From the NCBI GenBank assembly GCA_963712465.1, contig CAVQHY010000006.1, forward strand, positions 977,223 through 1,041,222: a stretch of DNA of 64,000 nucleotides, read 5' to 3'. A program made the translations under genes and the position numbers. The notes beneath the pieces were generated by a model, which was not told the origin of the DNA, searched no databases, and was given only the letters and a program-made list of their open reading frames with translations. Below, one piece after another: positions 37,047 through 45,716 of this stretch (the stretch's first letter is position 1; each line of letters opens with the position of its first letter). Source of the stretch: CAVQHY01 sp963712465 (GTDB lineage: Bacteria > Actinomycetota > Thermoleophilia > Gaiellales > Gaiellaceae).

Positions 37047-37405
37047 CGCACGGTGAAGCGGAACGTGCCGGTCTGCTTGTCGCCGTCGGGAGCAGTGACG
37101 ATCCACTTCGCGACGTACGTGCCCTTGCCGAGCCCGGCCTTCAGCGTCGTCTTGACACGGCGCACGTCCTTCCTGTCGATCCTGCCCTTGCCGGTCGAAA
37201 CGACCTTGCCGCCGGACCTGACGACGAGCGAGCCGGCGAGGATCTGCTCGGAGAACTTGACCGTGACCGTTCGCGGTGCCTTGTCGAGCTTCGCCCCGTC
37301 CTTCGGCGACGTCGCGACGACATCGACGTGGGCGAGCGCGGCCACCGGGAACGCGATCGCCGCCAGGGCGACGAGCGCGATTGCGAGCTTCCTGGAGAGA
37401 TGCAC
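37043..37405 (-). CDS. CopC-like periplasmic copper-binding protein
   Basis: 120 residues, GTG start overlapping the TAG of the CopC-CopD gene. Signal peptide (LAIALVALAAIAFPVAALAH) with the copper-binding His at the predicted new N-terminus (HVDVVATSPKDGAKLDKAP). The body has the CopC beta-barrel pattern TVTVKFSEQILAGSLVVRSG. It would bind Cu(II) outside the membrane and pass it to CopD-type or oxidase-assembly partners. Confidence 0.87.
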   Translation of the reverse strand: MHLSRKLAIALVALAAIAFPVAALAHVDVVATSPKDGAKLDKAPRTVTVKFSEQILAGSLVVRSGGKVVSTGKGRIDRKDVRRVKTTLKAGLGKGTYVAKWIVTAPDGDKQTGTFRFTVR

Positions 37406-39087
37406 TAGCTGTCCTTTCCGATCGGAACGGTCAGCTCCTGGCGAAAGCCCTCGAACTCCCCCCGACGGCCCTCGACCACGAGTTGCCAGTCGCCGGGCAC
37501 GAGCAGTCTCGCGCCCGTCACGACGGCGTGGCCGGGCCCGGCCGGGCGGGCGGTAAAGCGAAGCGGCCCGATGTCCGCGCTCGGGAGCGAGGCGGACACG
37601 CGCGGGTCGAGGAGCGTCACCGGAAGACCATTTCTGTCAGTGGTGTAGAGATGGATCGTGTTCGCGCCGGCCCGGGCGGGGTCGACCTCGAGGTTGAGCT
37701 CGATCCCGCCGCCCAGGTCGGCGGTGGTGGCAAAGGCCCGCTTCGGGACCCCGATCTGCGCCTTCGCCGGAGGCTCGGCTACGAGCACCGCCGTCACCGC
37801 GACGACCGCGACGAAGAGCGAGAGCTCGAGCCCGGTCGTGCGCAGGAAGCGTCGCCGCTCGAGCGCCGAGGCGATCCCGGCCCGCAGCCGTGGGACGGAG
37901 ACACGGTTGTTGAAGAGCCCGAGCGCGAGCAGCGGCAGGACGAGGGCGATCTTGGCGAGCAGGAGCCGGCCGTAGGTCGTCTCCCAGAGCCCGGACCAGG
38001 ACCGCACCTCGAGGTAGCCGTTGATCGCGCCGGCGACGACGAGCGCCGCCACCGAGAGCACGGCAAGCGTCGAGAAGCGGGGAACCGCCCGCGTGGCGAG
38101 CTCCCAGCGTGCGTCGCCCGAGTAATGCAACGCGAGTAGGAGGAAGGCGAGGCCCCCCGTCCACGCAGCCGCCGCCTCCACGTGTGCGACGTCCGCGACG
38201 AACGAGACCGTTCCGGCGACGCGGGCGTGCCCGGCCGCGGCCGGAGCGAGCACGAGCAGGACGGCGATCACGAGCGCGGCGCTCGTCGCCCACTCCCGGG
38301 CCCGGCCGCCCAACCGCTGCGCCCCGAGAACGAGGTAGACGATCGCGAGCGCGGCCGCCGCCTGGGCGAGCCAGACCTGGCCGAACCGCGTATCGAGCAC
38401 CGTCCGGATCACCGTCCAGTCCAGCGCCGCTCCGACTCCCGTTCCGGCCGCCTTCGCCCCCTGCACGACGAGCCCGACCGCGGCGACGATCGCCAGCGCC
38501 GCGGCGAGGATGCCGACGACCCCGAGCAGGCGCCCGTAGACGGGCTGCTCGGCGTCCTTGAGGACGACGGTGAGGCAGATCGCCCCGCCTGCGATGCCCA
38601 GGATCAGCGCGAGGTCGAGAAACCGGAGCACCGTCTGCAAGACGCCGACGTACCCCGGGCTGCTGCTCTGGCGCACCTGATCCGCGACGCCGCCTCCGCT
38701 CACCGCTCCGACCGAGAAGAGGTACGACCCCCCGACCGGGTGCGAATCGGCGGAGACGATCCGGAAGGTCACCGTGTACGTGCCGTCCGGGAGGTTCGGC
38801 TTCAGCCCGACGGCGACCTGGTCGGCCGACGGCCGCTCGATGCGTCCGGTGTCGACCTGCTTCGTCGACTCGTCGTAGACGCTCAGCGAGCCGAACTGCG
38901 TCTCGACGGGCTCGCTGAAGCGCAGGACGACCTGCGTCGGCGCCGTCTGGACGACCGCGTCGTTGGCCGGGTCCGACTCCTCGAGGACCGCGTGGGCGGA
39001 CGCTGCGGGGGCAGCTGCGAGCACGGCTAGCGCCGCGCCCAGGGCCGCGAGCCCCGCCCGCCTCGACCTGTGCTGGAACGTGCTCGT
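37405..39087 (-). CDS. CopC-CopD fusion copper transport protein
   Basis: About 560 residues. After a signal peptide, residues 30-125 are CopC-like (HAVLEESDPANDAVVQTAP, LRFSEPVETQFGSLSVYDES, SADSHPVGGSYLFSVG). Then come about eight CopD membrane spans with His residues in GHARVAGTVSFVADVAHVEA. A C-terminal YtkA-like beta domain (GGGIELNLEVDPARAGANTI, PGDWQLVVEGRRGEFEGFRQ) ends the protein. No ATG/GTG/TTG precedes the signal peptide. The best-placed start is ACG at 39085-39087, six bases after AAGGAGGA, so either a rare ACG start or a base error. Probably imports copper for oxidase assembly. Confidence 0.85.
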   Translation of the reverse strand, partial: TSTFQHRSRRAGLAALGAALAVLAAAPAASAHAVLEESDPANDAVVQTAPTQVVLRFSEPVETQFGSLSVYDESTKQVDTGRIERPSADQVAVGLKPNLPDGTYTVTFRIVSADSHPVGGSYLFSVGAVSGGGVADQVRQSSSPGYVGVLQTVLRFLDLALILGIAGGAICLTVVLKDAEQPVYGRLLGVVGILAAALAIVAAVGLVVQGAKAAGTGVGAALDWTVIRTVLDTRFGQVWLAQAAAALAIVYLVLGAQRLGGRAREWATSAALVIAVLLVLAPAAAGHARVAGTVSFVADVAHVEAAAAWTGGLAFLLLALHYSGDARWELATRAVPRFSTLAVLSVAALVVAGAINGYLEVRSWSGLWETTYGRLLLAKIALVLPLLALGLFNNRVSVPRLRAGIASALERRRFLRTTGLELSLFVAVVAVTAVLVAEPPAKAQIGVPKRAFATTADLGGGIELNLEVDPARAGANTIHLYTTDRNGLPVTLLDPRVSASLPSADIGPLRFTARPAGPGHAVVTGARLLVPGDWQLVVEGRRGEFEGFRQELTVPIGKDS

Positions 39088-39139
39088 ACTTCCTCCTTCT
39101 CGAACGCCCTGCCGGGCCCTGCGGGGCCCGGCGCTTGAA

Positions 39140-39733
39140 TCAGGCGGCGGGAGGGGGTGGGCCGCGCTCGCTCCAGCCGAGCGCGAGCTTGGGCGGCCGC
39201 GGGACGGGCACGGCGACCGAGCAGGAAGAGAAGAGCGCGACGCCTCTCGGGGGGCGACGCGGCCCGGGCTGGGCAAGCGCCCGGCCCAGCTCCTCGGCGA
39301 GGCCGACCAGGAGGCGTGCGACGAGGAGGGCTGCGAGCGCGAAGGGGAGCTGGAGCGCGATGCCGAGGAGAAACGTCGGCTCGAGCGCGGCTGCGATTGG
39401 AACCGCGCCCGAGTGGATGAACCGCTCGAGATGCTCCTGGATCGTGAAGCACACCACCGGCAGCGCGGCGAACCCCCAGGGCGGGGGCAAGGCTGCGCTA
39501 CCTCCGCGCGCCGCGGCTTTGGCCCGGAATGCGAGCACGAGCAGCACGAGCCCCACGGCGATTCCGACGACGAACGGGGCCTGGTCGAGATAGCCGTGCC
39601 CGGTCCGGGCGAGGAGGCGTGCGTGCGCGGCCGCGTCCGGGGCGACGATCGAGTACGTGACGGCATGGGCCCAGATCGACCCGATCGCGGTCAACGAGGC
39701 GGCGAGCACCCAGACGAGGCTCGGGCGGCGCAT
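39140..39733 (-). CDS. Small polytopic membrane protein at head of copper operon
   Basis: 197 residues with about four spans (LVWVLAASLTAIGSIWAHAV; APFVVGIAVGLVLLVLAFRA; FALAALLVARLLVGLAEELG). His residues occur in IWAHAVTYS, RTGHGYLD and TIQEHLERFIHSG. It lies 52 bp upstream of the CopC-CopD gene on the same strand and is probably the first gene of the operon. No named family recognised. The Pro/Arg-rich last 40 residues are low complexity. Confidence 0.62.
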   Translation of the reverse strand: MRRPSLVWVLAASLTAIGSIWAHAVTYSIVAPDAAAHARLLARTGHGYLDQAPFVVGIAVGLVLLVLAFRAKAAARGGSAALPPPWGFAALPVVCFTIQEHLERFIHSGAVPIAAALEPTFLLGIALQLPFALAALLVARLLVGLAEELGRALAQPGPRRPPRGVALFSSCSVAVPVPRPPKLALGWSERGPPPPAA

Positions 39734-39826
39734 CGAACAGATGATGCCAGCGAACCGCTCGAAAGGGCTTCACACGCCGTAGCGGCTCGACCCGTGCGCA
39801 TCCTGCTCCCCGGCTCGATCTTCATC

Positions 39827-40762
39827 ATGACGGGGATGTCGCACGGGCACGCGCACACGGTCGAGGCACGAGCGTCGGCGAGCCGGCGAGCCCTCGTGAT
39901 CGCGCTGTGCCTGACGGTCACCTACACGGTCGTCGAGGTCGTCGGAGGACTCCTCACCGACAGCCTGGCGCTGCTCGCGGACGCGGTTCACATGCTCTCC
40001 GACAACGTCTCGATCGGGCTCGCCCTGTTCGCGATCTGGCTGGCGGCAAAACCGCCCACTCCTGAGAGAACGTTCGGCTACAAGCGGGCGGAGATTCTCG
40101 CGGCGCTCGCCAACGGCGTCACCCTCGTCGCGATCTCGATCTGGATCTTCATCGAGGCGGCGCGCCGCCTCTCCGACCCGCCGGAGGTGCTCGGCGGCTG
40201 GATGCTCGTGGTCGCGGTCCTCGGACTGGTCATGAACGTCGCTGCCGCAACGGTGCTGATGCGAGCGCGCGGAAACAGCCTGAACGTGGAGGCGGCGTTC
40301 CGCCACGTGCTCGCCGACCTGCTCGGCTCGTTCGGCGTGATCGTCGCCGCGGTCGTGATCGTCACGACGGGCTGGCTCCTCATCGACCCACTGGTCAGCG
40401 TGCTGATCGCGCTGCTCATACTCGTGAGCGCCTGGTCGATCCTCCGCGACTCGACGCGGATCCTCCTGGAGGCCACGCCTGAGGGAATCGACGCGGCCGA
40501 GGTCGGCCGGCGTCTGGCGAGCGTAACGGGCGTCGTCGAGGTTCACGATCTTCACATCTGGACGATCACGTCCGGGTTCCCCGCTCTGTCCGCGCACGTC
40601 CTCGTCCGGGCCGGCGACGACTGCCACGGGCGGCGTCAGGAGCTCGAGTCCCTCCTCGAGCGCGACTTCGGCATCACCCACACCACGCTTCAGGTCGAGC
40701 ACGCCCATCAACCCGAGCTCGTGCAGCTCTCTCCCTCGGTCGCCCGCAGGCGCGAGCCCTAG
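39827..40762 (+). CDS. Cation diffusion facilitator (CzcD/ZitB-type) metal exporter
   Basis: 311 residues from ATG 39827; a second ATG nine bases later is also possible. A His-rich start (MSHGHAHT) precedes six spans. The transport site DSLALLADAVHMLSDNVSIG carries the HxxxD-type pair. Loop FGYKRAEILAALANGVTLV and span AFRHVLADLLGSFGVIVAAV carry the second HxxxD. The cytosolic C-terminal domain has VVEVHDLHIWTITSGFPALS. Exports Zn, Cd, Co or similar divalent ions. Divergent from the copper operon, with a shared 93-bp regulatory gap. Confidence 0.92.
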   Translation: MTGMSHGHAHTVEARASASRRALVIALCLTVTYTVVEVVGGLLTDSLALLADAVHMLSDNVSIGLALFAIWLAAKPPTPERTFGYKRAEILAALANGVTLVAISIWIFIEAARRLSDPPEVLGGWMLVVAVLGLVMNVAAATVLMRARGNSLNVEAAFRHVLADLLGSFGVIVAAVVIVTTGWLLIDPLVSVLIALLILVSAWSILRDSTRILLEATPEGIDAAEVGRRLASVTGVVEVHDLHIWTITSGFPALSAHVLVRAGDDCHGRRQELESLLERDFGITHTTLQVEHAHQPELVQLSPSVARRREP

Positions 40763-40767
40763 CTAGT

Positions 40768-43140
40768 TCAGGCGGGGAGAACGTCCTCCGTGCGCACGTC
40801 GGGGGTGTGCCGCTCGAGGATCGCCTGCCGCCTTCGGGCCCGGACGTGCTCGGCGAGGAAGTAGCTTCCGACCACGAGCACGAGCGCCCCTGCCTGGGTG
40901 AGGATCCCCTCCCACGTCGGGAAGACGCCGAACCAGAGCCCGGCCCAGTACGGGAGGCGCAGGTCGGGAACCGGATGCACGGAGACCCAGCCGACCTTCT
41001 GCAGCACCTGCATGGTCGTCCCGACCATCACGACCAGCACCCAGAGAATCAGGATCCCGGTGCCGATCAGCATCTTCTTGTACGGCAGCTTGCGCTGGAG
41101 GGCGATCGTGAGCACGCCCATCGCGAGCGTTGCCGCGAGCCCGATCAAAACGCCCACGAGCACGCGCGACGCTCCCGCATCCAGCACGATCGCCTGCAGG
41201 AACAGCGTCGTCTCGAACCCCTCGCGGTACACGCTCGAGAACCCGAGCGCGGCCAGGCCGAGGAGCTGTGCCGTCGCAACGCCCAGGCCGACTCCGAGGA
41301 GCCGCTTCTTGCGCCCGTGCAGGCCGGCCAGGTGCTCGTTCCAGTAGACGCGGTGGTAGAACCAGTTGAGGATCACGAGCAGCACCGCGATCGCCACGAG
41401 CGAGACGATCGCCTCGAGCTTCTCGCCGTAGCGGTTGAGCGAGCCCATCACCGTCTGCGCGACCGCCCAGGTCGCCGCGGTCGCGACGAGTGCTGCCGCG
41501 GCGCCGACCAGCATCGGCTTACGGAACTGTCTCTGTGCACCCACCATTCCCGCCATCAGCGCCGCGAGGATCAGGACCGCTTCGAGGCCCTCCCGAAAGA
41601 CGATGATCGCGGTGTTCGAGACGACGGCGAAGGTCGACCGCGGCCCTGACCCGACCGCCTCTTCGGCGTCGGCCAGGGACTCGTCGAGCGCGACGCGGGT
41701 CTGCGCGAGCTCGGGTGGAGAAGACTTGCGGCTCACGAGCTGGGCGAGCCCGGGAAGGCCGTCGGCGCCGTACCAGAAGTAGCCCTCGACCTGAACGAAC
41801 AGGTCGGGCGCGAGGCCGCGGAGCCTCTGTTCGGGCCCGAACTCGAAGAACGCGTACGCCTCGAGCCGCGCCTGCTCCGCCTTCGAATACTCGCCGGCGG
41901 CGACCGCGGCCTGGAGCCGATCGAGCGTCGTGCGGATGACGTCGAAGTCCGCCGTCGAGCCGGCCTGCTTCCACTCGTCCGGGAACATCCCCTCCGCCAG
42001 ATCGAGCGCCTGGTCGGTGCGCGCCTGGAGCTCGTCCGGGTCGACGACCCGGCCGCCGCGCACGGCTCGTTCCAGGTCGTCGCCGAGCTCGGCCACGAGC
42101 GTGCCCAGCCGCTCGGTTGCGCCCGGATCGCGCCGGGCGAGCTCGGATTCGAGGTCGCCGAAGGCCTGCGCGACGCCGTCGCGAAACGTGATCGCCTCCT
42201 GGAGCTCGAAGTCGAGCGTGACGCGTCCGTCGTCGACGCCGCGTCCGTACTCGACCGGGACGAGCGCGAGGAACCGGAGCAGCTGCCCGGCGCGCCGCAC
42301 CTGCTCGTCGGCCGCGAGCGGTGCCGCGCGAAACGCGGCCAGGCCGTCCTCGACGCTCGCACGGGCGGAGGCGTAGTCGGCGGCCTCGAAGGCCGTGGCC
42401 GAGGCGACGAGCCGGTCGAACGCGTCGCGGAGCGAGGCGGCGGCCGCCGCGCCGCGCTGGCCGGCATACGCGGGCTCGAGCACCTCGAAGTAGCCGCGGG
42501 CGAGCTCGGCCTCGCCGAGGGCGCGGATCGCAAACCGGTTGCCGACCGCCGTATCGGTCGCCTCGAGCGCCTCACGGAGACGCGCCTGGTAGGTGTCGAG
42601 GAGATCGGCACGAATCGTGGCGATGGCAGCGGCCGGGGTGACGGTGCCCGCGGCGAGCGCCTCGACCGCGAGCGTCGCGTCCGCGCCCGGCCGCGAGAAG
42701 CGGGTCGGCTTGCGAAACTCGCGCACGAGCAGCCAGGAGCGAGCGGCGTCGACGTCGCCCGCCCGTACCGCCGCGAGGAGCGCCCGGTAGCTGCCCGCGA
42801 GCACTGCGGTGCGGGCCTGCGCGGCGGCGCCGGCGAGAGCCGGCTCGTCGCCGCTACGGGCTGCGTCCGCTGCCGCCGCGAGTGCGACGGCGAGCCGGTC
42901 GGCCGCGCCCGGCGCCGAGCCGCTCAGCCGGTCGGCAAGCGGGCCTGCCCCGGTCCGGGCACGCCGTACGAACGGCCCGGCTGCGGCCGGGCCGTCGAGG
43001 ACGAGAGCCTTCTCGGCGTCCGCGAGCGCCGTCCGCACGGCCGCGGCGTCTTGCCAGGGCGCGGGCGCGGCGGCCGGGCCGGGCGACGCGCCCGCCAGCG
43101 CGATCGCGCCCGCAGCGAGGGCGAAGACGATGAGCCGCAC
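40768..43140 (-). CDS. efeU: FTR1/EfeU-family iron permease with long N-terminal domain
   Basis: 790 residues, GTG start overlapping the EfeO stop (TAGTG). A signal peptide is followed by about 480 residues of helical extracytoplasmic sequence. Then seven spans carry both REGLE-type iron motifs: IIVFREGLEAVLILAALMAG and SVYREGFETTLFLQAIVLD. EfeU oxidatively takes up Fe(II)/Fe(III). Simple EfeU proteins are about 280 residues, so this belongs to the long-form FTR1 group whose N-terminal half resembles an iron-presenting helical bundle. The peroxidase partner EfeB is missing nearby. Confidence 0.9.
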   Translation of the reverse strand: MRLIVFALAAGAIALAGASPGPAAAPAPWQDAAAVRTALADAEKALVLDGPAAAGPFVRRARTGAGPLADRLSGSAPGAADRLAVALAAAADAARSGDEPALAGAAAQARTAVLAGSYRALLAAVRAGDVDAARSWLLVREFRKPTRFSRPGADATLAVEALAAGTVTPAAAIATIRADLLDTYQARLREALEATDTAVGNRFAIRALGEAELARGYFEVLEPAYAGQRGAAAAASLRDAFDRLVASATAFEAADYASARASVEDGLAAFRAAPLAADEQVRRAGQLLRFLALVPVEYGRGVDDGRVTLDFELQEAITFRDGVAQAFGDLESELARRDPGATERLGTLVAELGDDLERAVRGGRVVDPDELQARTDQALDLAEGMFPDEWKQAGSTADFDVIRTTLDRLQAAVAAGEYSKAEQARLEAYAFFEFGPEQRLRGLAPDLFVQVEGYFWYGADGLPGLAQLVSRKSSPPELAQTRVALDESLADAEEAVGSGPRSTFAVVSNTAIIVFREGLEAVLILAALMAGMVGAQRQFRKPMLVGAAAALVATAATWAVAQTVMGSLNRYGEKLEAIVSLVAIAVLLVILNWFYHRVYWNEHLAGLHGRKKRLLGVGLGVATAQLLGLAALGFSSVYREGFETTLFLQAIVLDAGASRVLVGVLIGLAATLAMGVLTIALQRKLPYKKMLIGTGILILWVLVVMVGTTMQVLQKVGWVSVHPVPDLRLPYWAGLWFGVFPTWEGILTQAGALVLVVGSYFLAEHVRARRRQAILERHTPDVRTEDVLPA

Positions 43141-44309
43141 TACTGCTCGATCTCGATTCCGAGCTGGGCGGCGACCTGGGAGATCTGGCCCGCGATCGCG
43201 GTGCCGCGCTCCTGGGCCTCCGACCCGAGCGCGTCGGCCTGCTCGGGCGTGAAGCGCGCGCCACCCTCCTCCCTGGCGTGGAGGTCGTCGATGAACGCCC
43301 TGAGCCCGTCGAGCTGCGTCTCGGTCTGCGCGCTCTGCGCCTGGTCGACCGAGGCGGCCAGCGGCCTGACGCCGTCGTAGATCACCTGCAGGCTCGAGAG
43401 GATGTCGTTGATGTCGGAGAGCCGCGAGACGACGTTGAACGCCTCCCCGTCCGCCCGCTCACCGAGCACGAAGCGCGAGACCTTCCACTGCCCGAAGTAC
43501 TCGCTCATCGTCGGCACCATCACGACGAGCGCCGTGAAGGCGTCGGACGGCTGCGGCTCCCAGGCGCGGGCGGCGCCGGCGAGCCTGTTGGCATAGAGGT
43601 CGAAGTCACGCGCCGCGGCGACGAGGAAGCCCGCGTGCGGGAGGACGTCGCCGAAGCCGGTGGTGCCGTCGCCGTCGAGATCGGCAGGGGTGCCCTGGGG
43701 CAGCGTCTCCGGGAGCGTTCCCCAGAGTGCCCCTTCGGTGAGGTTGTAGAAGTTTCCCGGCTGCTCGAGCACGGTGCCGTCGGGCAGCTTCAGGTCGAAC
43801 GGGACGGCGCTCTCCGGGTCCTCGGCGCCGTTGGCGCCCGCGTCGATCGCGACGTCGTACTCGGCGAGCGACGGCGTGCCCGCGACGATGCCCTCCATCT
43901 GCTCGTAGTAGGGGTTGCCCTTCACCCAGTCCGACTTCATGCGCCCGAGCAGCCCGGTCAGCTCGTCGCGGTTGTCGACGTAGAGCCGCTCGTAGTCGAA
44001 GCCCGCCGCCTCGGCGAGGTCGTAGTAGCGCTCGGCGTCCGCCTCGAACTCGGACGTGAATCGCGTGAGCAGCTGCGTGTGCTCGAGCAGGTAGTTCTTG
44101 ATCCCGCCGAGATCGACCATCTCCGCCGCGGCCCCCGGGGACTGAGCCGAGGGAGTCGCAGGCGCGGGCTCCGCGACAGCGGTCGACGAATCGCTGCCGC
44201 CGCAGGCCGCGACGCCTAGCCCGAGAGCCAGCGCGGCGAGAATCGCCGTCGGCCTTCCGATCGGAGCTCTGCACGCTCGATCCTGGAAGCTTCGGAGCTC
44301 GGTGGCCAT
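43140..44309 (-). CDS. efeO: EfeO/EfeM-type iron-uptake lipoprotein (imelysin fold)
   Basis: 389 residues. Lipoprotein signal with lipobox in LGLGVAACGGSDSST. The mature part is an M75/imelysin-like helical domain (IKNYLLEHTQLLTRFTSEFE, then ERYYDLAEAAGFDYERLY). No cupredoxin domain is visible, so it is closer to EfeM than to full EfeO. It includes a Ca-binding-like DLDGDGTTGFGD loop. It would bind iron outside the membrane and hand it to the coupled permease. The ATG lies three bases from a palindromic operator, so translation may be nearly leaderless. Confidence 0.87.
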   Translation of the reverse strand: MATELRSFQDRACRAPIGRPTAILAALALGLGVAACGGSDSSTAVAEPAPATPSAQSPGAAAEMVDLGGIKNYLLEHTQLLTRFTSEFEADAERYYDLAEAAGFDYERLYVDNRDELTGLLGRMKSDWVKGNPYYEQMEGIVAGTPSLAEYDVAIDAGANGAEDPESAVPFDLKLPDGTVLEQPGNFYNLTEGALWGTLPETLPQGTPADLDGDGTTGFGDVLPHAGFLVAAARDFDLYANRLAGAARAWEPQPSDAFTALVVMVPTMSEYFGQWKVSRFVLGERADGEAFNVVSRLSDINDILSSLQVIYDGVRPLAASVDQAQSAQTETQLDGLRAFIDDLHAREEGGARFTPEQADALGSEAQERGTAIAGQISQVAAQLGIEIEQ

Positions 44310-44311
44310 AT

Positions 44312-44366
44312 GTAAGGGCGACCTTACAGAAGGTGCCCCTTACCGTGCAAGTGAGGTCGCCCTTAC
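44312..44366. promoter_or_regulatory. Twin palindromic operator upstream of efeO
   Basis: Site 1 (44312-44327) GTAAGGGCGACCTTAC and site 2 (44351-44366) GTGAGGTCGCCCTTAC. Site 2 equals the reverse complement of site 1 except for one base. They are separated by 23 bases containing another CCTTAC half-site. They fill the whole gap between efeO and the upstream gene. The interrupted-palindrome style resembles DtxR/IdeR-class metal-regulator boxes, but it is not a clear match to any published consensus. Confidence 0.6.
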
Positions 44367-45502
44367 TGCGAGTGAGGCTTGTCGGCCCTTGGCTCGCCCG
44401 GGCTCGGGGCGGGCTCGGGGGGCGCCGCGGGCTTGGCCGCTTCGGTCGGCTCGGCCGGCGCTGCCGGCGCCGGCGTCCCGGCGACGCCGGCCTCGGCGAG
44501 CGGCCGACGTGCCCATGCGAACGTGTCCTCGTACCAGCCTGTCAGAGGGGCGAGGGTGACTCCTCGCCCGGAGGAGTGGACGAACCACCCGTTGCCGACG
44601 TTGATGCCCATGTGGCCGATCTGGGACGGCTTCGACTCGGCGCCTTCGTCGCCGAAGAAGATCACGTCGGCGGGCTGCAGCTCCGCGTACGGGACGCGCT
44701 CGGCCGGCTTGACCTCGCCGCTCATCTGGTACGTCGTCCGCCCCTGGAGCGTCTCCGTCAGGGCCGGGGCGTCCGCGAACGCCTCGAGCTTGTAGACACG
44801 CCAGACGAACCCCGAGCAGTCGAAACCGCCTGGGGTGTCGACGCCGAACGGCTGCTGCGCGCTCTCCGAGCTGCCGCCCCACACGTACGGGTAGCCGACG
44901 AAGCGAAACGCACGCTGGAGCACGAGCCGCTGCCAGTCGGTCAGCTCGGGAAGCGCGAAGCTCGACGCGAGCTCGGCGACCGACGTCTTGTCGCCGTCGT
45001 CGAGCTCGAGCACCCGGGCGACCGAGAAGGCCGTCTCGGCCCGGGTGACAGGCGCGTCGGGCAGGATCTCGACCGGGTCGAGCTGCTGCGGGTGATTTGT
45101 TCGCAGACCGAGGAGCCGCGCAACGACCTCCGAGCCGAACCGCGACGGGACCCCGATCCCCGCAGCCGCCGCCGCCGCCCGAAATGCCCTCGCGGCAGGC
45201 TGGAGGCCGACCACCTTGACGAGCCGTGCGTCGAGCTCCCGCAAGGTGACGGGCGTCTCGGGGCTCGGCAGCTGCACCTCCTCGCCTCCGACCGTCGTCA
45301 GCACCTGCGAGAGCTCGCCGTGCAGGAGGACGTCGTCGGGCCGGAAATCCTCGACGCTCGGCGCCATCAGCCCCGCGGCGACCACCTGCGCGATCTGCGA
45401 GGCGGCCCAGCTCTCGGGAGCGACCGGCTCGTTCGCGGCCTGAGCGGTCGTGCTCGCGACGAGCGCTACGAGCGCGGCCAGGATGAGCGCGATGCGGCGC
45501 AT
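44363..45502 (-). CDS. NlpC/P60 endopeptidase with SLH-like N-terminus
   Basis: 379 residues. Signal peptide (ALILAALVALVASTTAQAAN), then two SLH-like segments (WAASQIAQVVAAGLMAPSVE; LPDAPVTRAETAFSVARVL). An NlpC/P60 domain follows (about residues 205-325): GYPYVWGGSS, nucleophile Cys in GGFDCSGFVWRVY, His in IGHMGINVGNGWFVHSSGRG. A Pro/Ala/Glu-rich tail follows. It would cut peptide stems of peptidoglycan and be held at the cell surface through the SLH region. Its 3' end overlaps the second efe operator. Confidence 0.9.
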   Translation of the reverse strand: MRRIALILAALVALVASTTAQAANEPVAPESWAASQIAQVVAAGLMAPSVEDFRPDDVLLHGELSQVLTTVGGEEVQLPSPETPVTLRELDARLVKVVGLQPAARAFRAAAAAAGIGVPSRFGSEVVARLLGLRTNHPQQLDPVEILPDAPVTRAETAFSVARVLELDDGDKTSVAELASSFALPELTDWQRLVLQRAFRFVGYPYVWGGSSESAQQPFGVDTPGGFDCSGFVWRVYKLEAFADAPALTETLQGRTTYQMSGEVKPAERVPYAELQPADVIFFGDEGAESKPSQIGHMGINVGNGWFVHSSGRGVTLAPLTGWYEDTFAWARRPLAEAGVAGTPAPAAPAEPTEAAKPAAPPEPAPSPGEPRADKPHSQ

Positions 45503-45560
45503 TCCATCCCCCTATCGGAGGATGCAGCCTAACTCTTTAGGGGCGTGTTTAACTTCCGGC

Positions 45561-45716
45561 GTGGACTTCCAGGCCGATCCGGAGCCGTCCGACGCCGAAC
45601 GCGAGGCGATCGCACGCGCGCTCGACGCCCTGCTCGAGCCGGACCCGCCGCCGAGCCCCTGGTGGCGTCGCGGGGTGGAGGAGAACGTCCTGGACGAGCC
45701 GGTGGAGGAGAGTTAG
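45561..45716 (+). CDS. 51-residue acidic protein, unknown
   Basis: GTG start; VDFQADPEPSDAEREAIARA then LDALLEPDPPPSPWWRRGVE and ending in DEPVEES. The helix-plus-SPWWRRG layout resembles short accessory proteins of acyl-CoA carboxylases (epsilon-like) in actinobacteria, but similarity is weak. The biotin-carboxylase gene is 1.4 kb downstream on the same strand with two minus-strand genes between. Its end overlaps the convergent acetyltransferase gene by four bases. Confidence 0.5.
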   Translation: MDFQADPEPSDAEREAIARALDALLEPDPPPSPWWRRGVEENVLDEPVEES

